Positions 26,886-35,616 of a DNA stretch of 55,322 bases are shown piece by piece (position 1 is the first letter of the stretch; every line of letters starts with the position of its first letter). The notes under the pieces were generated by a model, which was not told where the DNA came from, did no database searches, and worked only from the letters and a program-made list of their open reading frames with translations. Position numbers and translations under genes: made by a program. Source of the stretch: Bacteroidota bacterium (lineage in GTDB: Bacteria > Bacteroidota > Bacteroidia > Bacteroidales > VadinHA17); contig JADKBL010000032.1 of NCBI GenBank assembly GCA_016718875.1, forward strand, positions 1-55,322, given 5' to 3'.

Positions 26886-26893
26886 TAAATTTG
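26886..26893 (+). promoter_or_regulatory. -7 box ahead of the four-helix-bundle gene
   Basis: TAAATTTG exactly matches TAnnTTTG. A TTG lies 22 bases upstream (26861-26863), slightly beyond the usual 19-21. The promoter lies inside the repeat-bounded element, so the cargo gene would carry its own expression signal. Confidence 0.45.
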
Positions 26894-26956
26894 ACTTATT
26901 GATCATGCAGGTGGAATTGCATGTATGAAAATGTCTTACAAAAATTATTGTGCTAA

Positions 26957-27309
26957 ATGGGAAATTATCAAAACTTCATGTATGGCAACTTGCCAAAGAA
27001 TTAGCTGTTAAAATTTACAGACTTACCTGTAATCAGTCTTTTAAGAAAGATTTCGGATTTAAAGACCAAGTACAGCGTGCTGCAGTTAGTATTCCAAGTA
27101 ATATTGCAGAAGGAGATGAGTCAGGTACAAATAAAAGCTCTGTAAGGTATTTCTACATTGCCAAAGGATCAGTGGCTGAATTACAAACTCAAATAATTAT
27201 TGCGGGAGAGATTGGTTATCTTGAGCCTGATTTGATGGAAGCCTTACTTAATGATTGTGATAAAATCTCAATTATGCTTAATAAAATCATAAAAGTAAGA
27301 TCATCATAA
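26957..27309 (+). CDS. four-helix-bundle protein (23S rRNA intervening-sequence type), one-base frameshift near 26970-26973
   Basis: The downstream frame carries LHVWQLAKELAVKIYRLT, VQRAAVSIPSNIAEG, YIAKGSVAELQTQI and LNKIIKVRSS, the signature of the small four-helix-bundle family first found in 23S rRNA intervening sequences. The frame's own start is a GTG at 26950 with a poor N-terminus. ATG 26957 reads MGNYQ and joins perfectly if the A4 run becomes A5 (MGNYQKLHVWQLAKEL), giving 117 residues, the family norm. The gene lies between inverted octamer repeats (26801-26839 and 27328-27493), while a related repeat at 10161-10280 has no cargo. The function of these proteins is unknown; mobility is suspected. 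Confidence 0.85.
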
Positions 27310-27327
27310 CCCAAAATCAGTACTGCA

Positions 27328-27493
27328 GTACCACCGTACAACCGTACAACCGTACCACCGTACCGCCGTACCGTCATACCGTCGTACCGCTGTACCGTCA
27401 TACCGTCATACCGTCGTACCGCCGTACCGTCATACCGTCGCACCGTCGTACCGTCATACCGTCGCACCGCCGTACCGCCGTACCGTCGCACCA
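27328..27493. repeat. right octamer array (about 20 units of YACCGYCR)
   Basis: About 166 bp of continuous 8-bp units, such as TACCGTCA, TACCGTCG, TACCGCTG, CACCGTCG and TACCGCCG, with transitions at fixed positions. The first units (ACCACCG, ACAACCG) are more diverged. Because 8 is not a multiple of 3, a frame through it encodes a repeating RRYDGTAV-like peptide, which is not a real gene. Confidence 0.9.
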
Positions 27494-27559
27494 TGAACAT
27501 TTTTCCTTCAGAATTGTTGTTTAAGTTGTTATATTATTTTAATTGGAAAAATTCTATTA

Positions 27560-27567
27560 TATCTTTG
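27560..27567 (+). promoter_or_regulatory. -7 box for the 27599-29739 lipoprotein/rhodanese pair
   Basis: TATCTTTG is an exact TAnnTTTG match, 31 bases before the ATG at 27599. No clear -33 TTTG is seen at the right distance. Confidence 0.4.
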
Positions 27568-27598
27568 ACAAATTGTTTAAACCAAAACAAACAGAAGT

Positions 27599-28660
27599 AT
27601 GAAATTTATCAAATTAATCATTCCGGCATTTATTGTAATTGCCATTTTATCTGCCGTTGTTTCCTGTTCAGGAGGAAGTGAAAAAAAGGAAGTAAAACCA
27701 GGCGTTGGATACTACAGGGGACTGCAGTTCAGCGAAACCCCGTATGACTCTGAAAAGGGTGTTCATCCTTTAACTGCTGATGAGGCAAAAACAATCAATA
27801 ACTATAAATTTACATATGACGAATCAGGAAGACTGGTTTCAGTTGAATTTAACAGGAACAATGTTCTTCTCGGATATTCATCAATGGGTGCTGCAAAAAT
27901 CACCTATGAATATAAGGATAATAAGCAGATAAAGAGATGGTTCGGTAAAGAAAATGAGCAGATAGAATCAGCCGGTGTTTTTACATCCGAGTATACACTT
28001 GATGAAAAGGGTATGCGTACCGGACTTAAATTCTATGGTAAAGATGGTTCCCCTGTTGAAAACAGAAACAAGATACATTCATGGGTTTGGAGTATACTTC
28101 CCGACGGAATGGTAAGAGAGCTCAGATATAATCTTGCAAATGCGGAAGTTGTAATGAATCCATTCTGTCCTTTCTTTGAACTCAGGTTCTCCTATAATGA
28201 AAAAGGTTATGTTACAAGGATGGCGAATTATATGGCTGATACTCTGTATAATTGTACTGCTGAAAATTGTGGTGATATTGGTGTTTCTTATTTTAAATTC
28301 ACTCCCAATGAACAAGGTGATAACCTTAAATTCGAAGTTTTTAATGTTATTGGTCAGATGTCAAATCTTTACTGGGGATGGTCAAAGTTTGAAAGAAAAG
28401 TCGATGAGAACGGGTATGTACTCGAACAGGCATATTATGATCAGGATAACGAATATCTTGGCGGGAAAAGCGTTCCTGTTACCCAGAGTAAATATGATAT
28501 GCATGGAGCCGTCATTGAAACCAGGAATCTGGATAAAGACAGAAACCTTATTAATGATCCTGAAAGCGGTGTTGCTATCACCGAATACAAATATGATGAA
28601 GCCGGTAACAGAACTGAAACCCTCAGGTACGATAAGGACAAAGTTTTGGTTAAGCAATAA
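27599..28660 (+). CDS. lipoprotein with YD-like repeats, unknown function
   Basis: 353 residues with lipobox SAVVSC (Cys23). The mature part has recurring strand-turn units of the form Y-x-Y/F-D-E-x-G-x (YKFTYDESGRLVSVEFNR, SEYTLDEKGMRTGLKF, RFSYNEKGYVTRM, ERKVDENGYVLEQAYY, TEYKYDEAGNRTETL). They resemble RHS/YD or MORN-like beta-repeats spaced about 45 residues apart. No catalytic residues are evident. The gene is followed after 21 bp by the double-rhodanese lipoprotein gene and is probably co-transcribed from the -7 box at 27560. A structural or binding role at the envelope is likely. Confidence 0.7.
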   Translation: MKFIKLIIPAFIVIAILSAVVSCSGGSEKKEVKPGVGYYRGLQFSETPYDSEKGVHPLTADEAKTINNYKFTYDESGRLVSVEFNRNNVLLGYSSMGAAKITYEYKDNKQIKRWFGKENEQIESAGVFTSEYTLDEKGMRTGLKFYGKDGSPVENRNKIHSWVWSILPDGMVRELRYNLANAEVVMNPFCPFFELRFSYNEKGYVTRMANYMADTLYNCTAENCGDIGVSYFKFTPNEQGDNLKFEVFNVIGQMSNLYWGWSKFERKVDENGYVLEQAYYDQDNEYLGGKSVPVTQSKYDMHGAVIETRNLDKDRNLINDPESGVAITEYKYDEAGNRTETLRYDKDKVLVKQ

Positions 28661-28681
28661 TTACAGCTATAATCATAAGCT

Positions 28682-29739
28682 ATGAACCAGAACAAAATAT
28701 TTTATGCAGCAGCAGTCCTGATAATATCAGCGGCTGTTTCTGCCTGTTCAGGAAACAAATCAGAGGTCAGTAAAGAAACAACTGAAAATGCAGCAACAGC
28801 ACCTGCAGCTGAACAAAAACCGGTATTGGCAATTGACAATGAAACCACCCTTCTTCTCAAAGACCTTGAAGAGAATGGTGACTATGTTAATAGCCAGGTT
28901 TTTCCTCGCTTATAAAAGCATCAATTGTGCATGAGAGCCTCGAGAAGAACTTGCTTGTGGTTGATCTCAGATCTGCCGTACAATTTAAATCAGGACATAT
29001 AAAAGGTGCTGTCAATAAAAAGTTTGAAGATCTGCCTGCGTGGTTTGAAGCTGGTATAAAACCTTTTGAATATGATAAGATCATAATGGTTTGTGATGAT
29101 GGTCAGCTATCAAGCTATACTACCTGCCTCCTCCGGCTGATGGGCTATGGAAATGTATTCGCCATGAGATGGGGCATGTCTTCCTGGAATAATAAGTTTG
29201 CACAGGAGGGCTGGTTAAAAGGTATATCAGGAAAGTATGTGGTACAGCTTGAAACCAAAGTAAATGAAAGACCGGTATCAACAGGTATGCCTTCGCTCGG
29301 TACTGGGCTGACCTCAGGAGCTGAAATAGGGACCGCAAGATTCAAAAAGCTTTTTGCAGAGGGAAGCAGTAAAATTCAGATTACCGCTGATGAGGTTTTT
29401 GCGAATACTCAATCTTATTTCATAATAAACCTTGAACGTAAGGATAAATATGAAGACGGCCACATTCCCGGAGCAATCAGGTATAAACCCGATGCAACCC
29501 TTGGTTTTACTGAAGAAATGGCTTCAGTTCCGTCTGATAAAACTGTTGTGATTTATTGCGGAACAGGACATAATTCTGCATTTGCAACTGCATATTTCAG
29601 ATTATTCGGATATGATGCCAGAACACTCAGAAATGGCAACAACAGCTTTATGTATGATAAGATGGTTGCGCAGAAGACTGCGCTTTCGTGGCTGCCATTT
29701 TCCGCAGCTGATGTGAATGATTTTGCTGTTGTAAAGTAA
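28682..29739 (+). CDS. lipoprotein with two rhodanese domains, one-base frameshift near 28908
   Basis: Lipobox AAVSAC (Cys22) is followed by an Ala/Pro/Glu-rich linker. The first frame ends at VNSQVFPRL. Restoring one base after TTTTTCC gives VFPSLIKASIVHESLEKN and joins the second frame, for 352 residues. Rhodanese domain 1 (about 85-195) has VVDLRSAVQFKSGHIKGAVN and active loop MVCDDGQ, with a candidate catalytic Cys. Domain 2 (about 235-335) has INLERKDKYEDGHIPGAI and loop IYCGTGHN, also with Cys. Two Cys-containing domains suggest sulfane-sulfur transfer outside the inner membrane. The convergent neighbours at 29758-32143 are further rhodanese-fold proteins and YeeE/YedE transporter halves. 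Confidence 0.85.
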
Positions 29740-29757
29740 TATTGAAACTCATTTTTA

Positions 29758-30222
29758 TTATAATTCCGGCCGGGCCATTGTGTCAGGCCGGAATTCATAT
29801 TTCAATACTTCCGGTTCAGGATCTTCAGAAAGAATATACAAATTTTCAGACCCCATCTGACTTAATATCATCCAAACTCTTGCCGCAACGGCAACATCTT
29901 CCGAACTGAGCAGTACAGGGCCATCATGCTTCAGCAACAATCTGATATTCTCCTTTTTCAGGATAGAATCGGGGGGGATCGATTTAACTGTAGCAGAGAA
30001 ATTATGTTTTATAACATCTTTTCCAAGGAGAATTAGAAGTTTCTCTCCCTCAAGCTGTGATGCTTTGTCAGGAGTTAAAATATTTGACCTTGAAAATGAT
30101 TCTTCTGCGTGCTTAATGGCATCTGTCTGAAAGTGATTTGTCCCCAGTGCTCTTATAAATACCAGAATAACTATCGGAATCAATATTATCAGTATTACTT
30201 TGTACTTTTTTATGAAGTCCAT
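29758..30222 (-). CDS. membrane-anchored rhodanese-fold-like protein lacking the catalytic Cys
   Basis: 154 residues. One N-terminal membrane segment (VILIILIPIVILVFI) is followed by a small domain. Its C-terminal half (PVLLSSEDVAVAARVWMILS then MGSENLYILSEDPEPE) matches the second half of a rhodanese fold: strand, loop, helix with A-x-x-W, then G-x-x-N-x-Y-x-L. The active loop reads SSEDV, with Ser where Cys is expected. It follows the 30282-30892 rhodanese gene with a period-7 repeat array between them. The final codons contain a 10-bp perfect inverted repeat, AATTCCGGCC (29762-29771) with GGCCGGAATT (29786-29795). Confidence 0.55.
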   Translation of the reverse strand: MDFIKKYKVILIILIPIVILVFIRALGTNHFQTDAIKHAEESFSRSNILTPDKASQLEGEKLLILLGKDVIKHNFSATVKSIPPDSILKKENIRLLLKHDGPVLLSSEDVAVAARVWMILSQMGSENLYILSEDPEPEVLKYEFRPDTMARPEL

Positions 30223-30243
30223 ATTATATTGTTTTATAGTCCT

Positions 30244-30290
30244 TTAGCCTTATGCCATCCGCCTTCTGCCTTCCGCCATTGTTATTCACA
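30244..30290. repeat. period-7 array (GCCTTCC type)
   Basis: Units GCCTTAT, GCCATCC, GCCTTCT, GCCTTCC, GCCATTG in exact 7-bp phase. The array runs into the 3' end of the rhodanese gene (stop near 30282). The same unit type is at 36650-36672. Confidence 0.7.
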
Positions 30291-30892
30291 GCCGCCGTCA
30301 AGTTTCTTTGCAGACATATTTTTTGCTTCGAAATATTTTCTTTTGAGACTATCGGGAAGACTGTTCATATCAGTGAAAATCTGTCCTGCCCTTTTCCTGT
30401 TTTCATATACGGCATTTTCCCTGGCAGAGATCCTTTCCCCGGTAAATCGGCTGTTCATAACTGTGCTGAACCATTCATTCAGACCACCCTTCATAACATA
30501 TACATCTCTGATTTTTAGTCCCCTGGCAATTATCCATGCATTATTGGCATCAATATCCCCGTTTGAGTAAAGTATGTTTTTCATATTTCCTCCACCGGTA
30601 AGAGTTCCGGGAGCTATATCTTGAAACTTTCATAAGGTATATTGACAGATCCGGGTATATTGAGCTTACTGAATTCCTCAGGAGACCTGAGATCGATAAA
30701 CTGAACTGATGAATCTTCAGTTGCAATAAACCTTGCTACCTGGTCAACTGTGAAGTACGATTTTTCATCGAAGGCTTCGGAGATCAGTTTCTTCGGATTT
30801 ACTGTAAACGATCTGTTACCGGTCAGCGGTAAAAGTGCCAGTATTAAGCCGCAACTGATCAGGATAATTGAAATTTTTTCACGGGTGTTCAT
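30282..30892 (-). CDS. membrane-anchored rhodanese-like protein, Cys-less active loop, one-base frameshift near 30623
   Basis: Two frames join if TTTCAAG becomes TTTCCAAG, giving ESFQDIAPGTLTGGGN and 203 residues in total. The N-terminus has one membrane segment (ISIILISCGLILALLPL). The rhodanese domain has FIDLRSPEEFSKLNIPGSVN, then the loop ILYSNGDIDANNAW, in which Ser replaces the catalytic Cys, and VYVMKGGLNEWF. The tail contains a Lys/Glu-rich helix and ends KKLDGGC followed by one residue, so a lone Cys sits near the C-terminus and could carry sulfur instead. It lies 4 bp after the YeeE/YedE gene at 30897, a tight operon. Confidence 0.75.
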
Positions 30893-30896
30893 TGTT

Positions 30897-31499
30897 TTAT
30901 ATTTTATCAGTTATATCCGGTCTTGCAAATTTCTTTTCAGCTATTTCAGCAATCCAGAACATTAAAGCCGCTGCAGCAATGAGCAGAAATGTAAAAAAAC
31001 CTGGTGATATGCCCAGTGCTTCATCAATCCTTACGGGGCCTTTGTAATGCCCGTTGGCCAGATTCTGAATATATGGATATGTTTCAGCAAACAGGAAAGC
31101 TCCTGTCAGACCTCCGGCAGCATAAACCATGGCGTCAATTTTCCCTATTGAAAGTGCGCTGAGGCCCGTCCCGGGACAAAAACCTCCCATTATGAAGCCT
31201 GCACCCATAATTATGCCTCCGATTATAGCAGCACTTACATAAAACTCATTCACAAACACAAGGTTAAGATCGAGAAGTCCGAAATAGCTAAGAAACTGTG
31301 AACCTACCAGGGCGACTATGGCTGCTGTAAAAAACACTTTTATTACAGTAGTATCATAACCATAAAACATACCTGCCAGTTTTCTGCTCGATGAAAATCC
31401 TGCCTGTTCCAGTGCAAAACCGAATCCGATCCCTATTGCCAGAGCAATAAGTAAATCAATCCATTCGGGTAAACCTGCTAATGTTACTATTGGTCCCAT
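30897..31499 (-). CDS. YeeE/YedE-family sulfur-compound transporter, half 2
   Basis: 200 residues with about five membrane segments. The family hallmark GGFCPGTGLSAL provides the conserved Cys that relays thiosulfate or related sulfur compounds through YeeE/TsuA-type channels. FGFALEQAGFSSSRKLAGMFYG is also typical of the N-terminal half. The gene is 4 bp from the rhodanese gene and 122 bp after the other YeeE/YedE half. The length equals one half of a full YeeE protein, so the two gene products probably assemble together. Confidence 0.85.
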   Translation of the reverse strand: MGPIVTLAGLPEWIDLLIALAIGIGFGFALEQAGFSSSRKLAGMFYGYDTTVIKVFFTAAIVALVGSQFLSYFGLLDLNLVFVNEFYVSAAIIGGIIMGAGFIMGGFCPGTGLSALSIGKIDAMVYAAGGLTGAFLFAETYPYIQNLANGHYKGPVRIDEALGISPGFFTFLLIAAAALMFWIAEIAEKKFARPDITDKI

Positions 31500-31504
31500 A
31501 TTTT

Positions 31505-31615
31505 TTTGTCTTAATGTCTTGCGGTCCTGCCTGCGGTCTTGCAGTCCAGTCTGTTTTTAATTTAGTCGCTATAATTTCTTCCGGTTGCCGGTTGCCTGAT
31601 GCCCGTCGCCAGTCG
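31505..31615. repeat. mixed arrays: octamer GTCTTGCR then period-7 GCCNGTY
   Basis: 31505-31550 has GTCTTAAT, GTCTTGCG, GTCCTGCC, TGCGGTCT, TGCAGTCC-type octamers. 31583-31615 has GCCGGTT, GCCTGAT, GCCCGTC, GCCAGTC units in 7-bp phase. Together they fill the gap between the two YeeE/YedE genes. Confidence 0.65.
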
Positions 31616-31621
31616 CCTTTT

Positions 31622-32143
31622 TCATATCCAGTTCTTACGGAAAAACCACGCAAAGAGATATGCTGATCCGAATATTGCCATCATTGTTACAAATCCGGCT
31701 AATGATAGGACTGCCATTCCGGAGAGTGCGGCACCGCTTGTGCAACCTCTTGCAAGCTGGGCTCCATATACGAAAAGGACTCCCCCGAGAAAGGCAAAAG
31801 CAAGCCTTCTTCCGGCAGATATTTTAGGTGATTTTTCAACAACAAGCTTAAGTCTTCCGGAAATTGCTCCTGAAATAAAACCACCTATAAGCACACCTAA
31901 AATTTCAAGTGTAAGCCAGTTTTTCAGGGGTTTGCTGTCGTTTTCAAAATATTTGCTGTAATAGACTGAGTTATCAGCATGTTGCCTGTCGACAGCACCT
32001 ACAATAGAAACTACGCAGTATTTAAGTCCACCGCTTGCACCAAGGCCTCGTCCTGAAAGGTACATCGCAAGCAGAAGTACCAGACCCAGCATAGTTCCTG
32101 CCAGATATGGATTCATGTATCTCTTTTTCATAATAGTGTCCAT
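31622..32143 (-). CDS. YeeE/YedE-family sulfur-compound transporter, half 1
   Basis: About 173 residues from ATG 32143; a longer frame to 32173 adds ten polar residues. Four to five membrane segments are visible, with the conserved Cys block LARGCTSGAALSGMAVLS and GRGLGASGGL near the N-terminus. It is the first gene of the minus-strand sulfur run and is divergent from the transglycosylase gene over a roughly 290-bp AT-rich gap in which I see no other gene. Role: uptake of thiosulfate or another reduced sulfur compound, with sulfur passed to the rhodanese-fold partners. Confidence 0.8.
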   Translation of the reverse strand: MDTIMKKRYMNPYLAGTMLGLVLLLAMYLSGRGLGASGGLKYCVVSIVGAVDRQHADNSVYYSKYFENDSKPLKNWLTLEILGVLIGGFISGAISGRLKLVVEKSPKISAGRRLAFAFLGGVLFVYGAQLARGCTSGAALSGMAVLSLAGFVTMMAIFGSAYLFAWFFRKNWI

Positions 32144-32434
32144 ATTAAAATGAAGTCTATTCTTCTTAATCAAATGAAGAACAATAAGTATATCCTAATG
32201 TTCGGGAATAAAGTTATTAAAGTTTAAGTAAAGCGATGAATACGATTTGCAATAATATTTTAGTATGGAGTTACCAACATAATAAAACGGTTATAATGTG
32301 TTAATAATCAATATTATAATATAAAGTAGATGCTTGTTGTCATGTGCTGTTTGTTAATAACAAATGAACCTATTTGCATGATTGTTGTTCGAAAGAGTAT
32401 GAACTTTGTAAATAATATGGAAATGAGTGGATTA

Positions 32435-32842
32435 ATGAAAAAGATGGTGGTTATCATCTGTTTCTTTCTATTCTCACTGAATCTTTTTGCACCGGTATCA
32501 GGAGGGCTTGTTGTTGAAGTGGCAGAGCCGGTAAATCCTTTTAAAAAATTGATCTATGCAATCGGCATGGTGGAAACCAAACTTGATACCATGGCCTTTA
32601 ACCCGGAAGAAAAAGCAGTGGGATATTTTCAGATAAGGCCTATAAGGCTCCGGGATTATAATGAGAGGACCGGAAGCAAATATAAGCTTAAGGAAATGTA
32701 TGAGTACGGGAAAGCTGAGAAAGTATTTCTATATTACGCTTCCCAGATTGGTCCATACAACAATGAAAAAATAGCTAAAAACTGGAATGGTTCAGGTAAA
32801 ATGACCAGGATTTACTGGAATAAGGTTAAAAAGCTTCTCTGA
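32435..32842 (+). CDS. small lytic-transglycosylase-like exported protein
   Basis: 135 residues from ATG 32435, chosen because MKKMVVIICFFLFSLNLFAP forms a good signal peptide; the open frame extends upstream to 32330. The mature domain contains YAIGMVETKLDTMAFNP, in which Glu is the likely catalytic residue of a goose-lysozyme/SLT fold. GYFQIRPIRLRDYN and IAKNWNGSGKM follow. It is shorter than typical SLT enzymes. It probably cleaves peptidoglycan, though a non-catalytic role is possible. It is upstream of truA by about 60 bp but has an independent promoter context. Confidence 0.7.
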   Translation: MKKMVVIICFFLFSLNLFAPVSGGLVVEVAEPVNPFKKLIYAIGMVETKLDTMAFNPEEKAVGYFQIRPIRLRDYNERTGSKYKLKEMYEYGKAEKVFLYYASQIGPYNNEKIAKNWNGSGKMTRIYWNKVKKLL

Positions 32843-32878
32843 TATATTTATTAGCCCTTATTTGTGTTTATTGCTTAG

Positions 32879-32886
32879 TACCTTTG
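32879..32886 (+). promoter_or_regulatory. -7 box for truA
   Basis: TACCTTTG is an exact TAnnTTTG match 17 bases before the ATG at 32903. A TTTG lies 14 bases upstream, too close for a canonical -33, so only the -7 is claimed. Confidence 0.35.
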
Positions 32887-32902
32887 TCCGAAATATCTAA
32901 AA

Positions 32903-33678
32903 ATGGGCAGATACAAGCTTACAATAGAATACGAGGGTACCGTTACTCGGGCTGGCAGATACAGAAGGGCGGGAAAAGTATCCAGGGTGAACTGATGGAT
33001 GCCTGCAGGGATCTTTTTGAAGGAGCAGAGATTGATTTTTTCGGAGCAGGAAGGACCGACAGCGGTGTTCATGCAATTGGCCAGGTGGCTCATCTCGGAG
33101 TTGAAACTGAATTGCTGCCACTTAAAATCAAATATGGTATAAACGACCGCCTTCCGGCTGATATATGTGTAATAAATGTAGAAGAGGCTCATAATAAGTT
33201 CCATGCCAGGTATGATGCACATGCAAGAAGCTATGTTTACCAGATAAGCCGGCGGCGGACTGCCTTCGGTAAAAAGTATGTCTGGTGGATCAAGGATCAG
33301 CTGAATCTTGATCTTATGAATGAAACGGCAAAACAATTCAAAGGTCTCAGGGATTTCAAATCCTTTACTGATGATGAAGCTGAGCAGTCATCTACCAAAG
33401 CAGAGGTCTATCATTCTGCTGTTTATGATTTTGGAGATCTTCTTTTATTCCATGTTGTAGGGAACCATTTTCTCTGGAAACAGGTTCGGAGGATGACAGG
33501 AGTTCTTGTTGAGGTCGGACGAAGGAAGATAAATCCGGCTGAAGTGGACGGTTTTTTTAAGAATAAATCAGATATTCCTGCAAAACTCACAGCGCCTCCC
33601 AGTGGATTATTTCTGGAGAAAGTATATTACAGGAATGAGGAGATTGTCTATTCGGCTAATCCATTTATCCGTCTGTAG
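32903..33678 (+). CDS. truA: tRNA pseudouridine synthase A, one-base frameshift at 32940-32941
   Basis: TruA modifies uridines 38-40 of tRNA anticodon arms. ATG 32903 gives MGRYKLTIEYEGT, the standard N-terminus. Restoring one C in the CC run yields EGTRYSGWQIQKGGKSIQGE and joins the long frame, for 258 residues. The catalytic Asp lies in GAGRTDSGVHAIGQ. FHARYDAHARSYVYQI and FLWKQVRRMTGVLVEVG are further conserved blocks. A single long frame starting at 32884 has a nonsensical N-terminus, which is why the corrected start is preferred. Loss of this gene is unlikely in a living cell, so sequence error is probable. Its stop directly abuts the convergent FAD-oxidoreductase stop. Confidence 0.9.
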
Positions 33679-35523
33679 TCACTTGAATTGACCATCAAAC
33701 CCGATTTCTTTCCCGAACGGGTTTAATATTTCATCAATTATTACTGCAAGGTTTCTTTTGCTTAAGGGAGTTTCTGTATCAGTTTTTCCCCCGGTTCTTT
33801 TCATTAATACTTCCTTTACTTCAGCTGATACATCCTTAGCCAGCAATCCCGATAATACAGCAATAACCTTGCCTGTAGTAGCCGGATTTAAGTCATTTTC
33901 TAAAGGTACCTTGTTCTCAAACGAATTTAATCCTTCGCATAACTCCTTCATCAATATGACAGAATCAGGATGAAACCAGGTCCTGTTTGCCCACTGGTAG
34001 GGTTCCCCTGTTACTTTCAGAATTCCAGTTGAGGTTACTCTCTGAATTGACTGGAAATCCGGATCATCGGGACCAATATCATACAATGGCATCAGATATG
34101 CACCGGCCCCAAGAAGGGTCTGTTGTACCTCTCTGATACTTACCTCCCTTACATTTATATTACGGCTCACACTCAGTGCAGCAATAGCACCAGCTGCCTG
34201 TCCTGTTAAAAGTACCACAGGCTGTAGACGGGTTGAACCATTCATTACATTGGAAACAGAAATTGCTTTATCCGAGACAATCAGTCCATCTGTATTCTGA
34301 GGTATAAGTGAGCCAATAGGAATGTTGAAAGAGGGGACTCGGGGGAATCTGATTTCAGGCGCATCCGGATTCGCATTGTGATGATGGTCAACAGGATAAT
34401 CACCTACGGAGATGCCTGTGCGATACAAAGGTTTCCCCTTATACCTGTCGATGATATTATTTATTGTGAGCTGTTCAACGCCTCTTAGTCTTCTTCCTTC
34501 ACGATGGTATGGCACGAGCGCCAGTTTGTCGGCAGTGGGAAACTCATCATCAGCCAGTCCCAGGTTTTTAAAATCAAGTTCAGTCTGTATATAATAAACA
34601 AACCCGAGTGTACGATCCTTGGCTTTCTTAAGCTCCTTAATCCGTTCTTCTCTGTTCATCTCAACAACATTGAGATAAATATCATTGCCTTTTCTTGGCC
34701 AGTTTATCATGTATTTGTTATTTGGGAGCCTGCCATAAGTAAGCATTTTTTCACAATCAATGATTATTGAATCGACTGTCATTGAGCATGAACCCTTATA
34801 AAGTTCAGCATTGTAACCTGCAGGTTTTACAATTGTATTATCGCTTCCTTTTCCAAAATCTTTGAGGATAGCGACCCATGTCAGGTCCTGCACTATTTCA
34901 TTTGTCTCTGCAGGAGCATTTTCTTCCCCTGTGAAAAATCGTGAGTCCATTCCTATGTCATATCCGGCATCAGCAAAAAATAGTCCGTCACCCAGATCTG
35001 TTGCGTCTACTACCACCTTTGCCCTTACAGTAAGTCTGCTTCCGGATTCATCCTGGAAAAGAGCACCGACAACCTTATTATCTCTTTTCATTACAGCTGT
35101 CACATGATAGCCATACAACACCTTTAGCCCCTTGGTTTCTGATGCCATCGCTTTAAAAATACTGTCGCCGACATGTGGTTCAAAAAGTGTATTGCTGACC
35201 CAGCCTGTTGCAAGGGCAGAAGCACCTCCGTAATGCTGGCGGAGCCTGCTTCGGAATTCGTTCCAGATTCCAGAATGGAGATTGTGATTTCCATCAAATG
35301 CACTCACTCCGGCTGCTGTGATCATCCCTCCCAGCCATTCAGTCTCCTCAACTATAAGTGTTTCAACCCCAAGCCGTGCTGACTGTATCCCTGATGATAC
35401 ACCGCTGGTGGTTCCACCTATTACAAGGATGTCTGTTTCAAGTTCTTTATCGCCTGAACATGAAATGAAAAGGAATAAAACAGGGAAGAGACAAATGACA
35501 CTTTTAATAATAATACTTCTCAT
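33679..35523 (-). CDS. lipidated FAD-dependent oxidoreductase
   Basis: 614 residues with lipobox FLFISC (Cys22). The FAD-binding Rossmann motif follows at once (DILVIGGTTSGVSSGIQSAR), with Thr in place of one common Gly, and LIVEETEWLGGMITAAG completes the family pattern of 'FAD-dependent oxidoreductase' (PF12831 type) found in Bacteroidota polysaccharide loci. A second FAD block near the C-terminal third is IGSLIPQNTDGLIVSDKAIS with VVLLTGQAAGAIAALS. The substrate is unknown; secreted relatives are often near sugar-degrading genes. The adjacent divergent aldo/keto reductase gene at 35617 shares a 93-bp upstream region. Confidence 0.85.
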   Translation of the reverse strand: MRSIIIKSVICLFPVLFLFISCSGDKELETDILVIGGTTSGVSSGIQSARLGVETLIVEETEWLGGMITAAGVSAFDGNHNLHSGIWNEFRSRLRQHYGGASALATGWVSNTLFEPHVGDSIFKAMASETKGLKVLYGYHVTAVMKRDNKVVGALFQDESGSRLTVRAKVVVDATDLGDGLFFADAGYDIGMDSRFFTGEENAPAETNEIVQDLTWVAILKDFGKGSDNTIVKPAGYNAELYKGSCSMTVDSIIIDCEKMLTYGRLPNNKYMINWPRKGNDIYLNVVEMNREERIKELKKAKDRTLGFVYYIQTELDFKNLGLADDEFPTADKLALVPYHREGRRLRGVEQLTINNIIDRYKGKPLYRTGISVGDYPVDHHHNANPDAPEIRFPRVPSFNIPIGSLIPQNTDGLIVSDKAISVSNVMNGSTRLQPVVLLTGQAAGAIAALSVSRNINVREVSIREVQQTLLGAGAYLMPLYDIGPDDPDFQSIQRVTSTGILKVTGEPYQWANRTWFHPDSVILMKELCEGLNSFENKVPLENDLNPATTGKVIAVLSGLLAKDVSAEVKEVLMKRTGGKTDTETPLSKRNLAVIIDEILNPFGKEIGFDGQFK

Positions 35524-35616
35524 TAAATATGCTTTTTACAATTTACCCGGTAAATATTCCACACAATTTACTATCTTTTCAAGTGAAATAAAAATTATTA
35601 AACTTAACCTAAAGCT

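Noticed and set aside
27216..27500. A 94-codon open frame on the minus strand encoding RRYDGTAV-type repeats
   Set aside because: It is only the translation of the octamer array; because 8 is not a multiple of 3 the array stays open by chance. A similar frame at 10044-10286 has the same cause.
28682..28915. A short independent lipoprotein of 77 residues
   Set aside because: It is the N-terminus of the double-rhodanese lipoprotein, separated by one missing base.
29762..29795. Intrinsic terminator at the AATTCCGGCC/GGCCGGAATT inverted repeat
   Set aside because: It lies in the coding end of the 29758 gene and no T-run follows on either strand.
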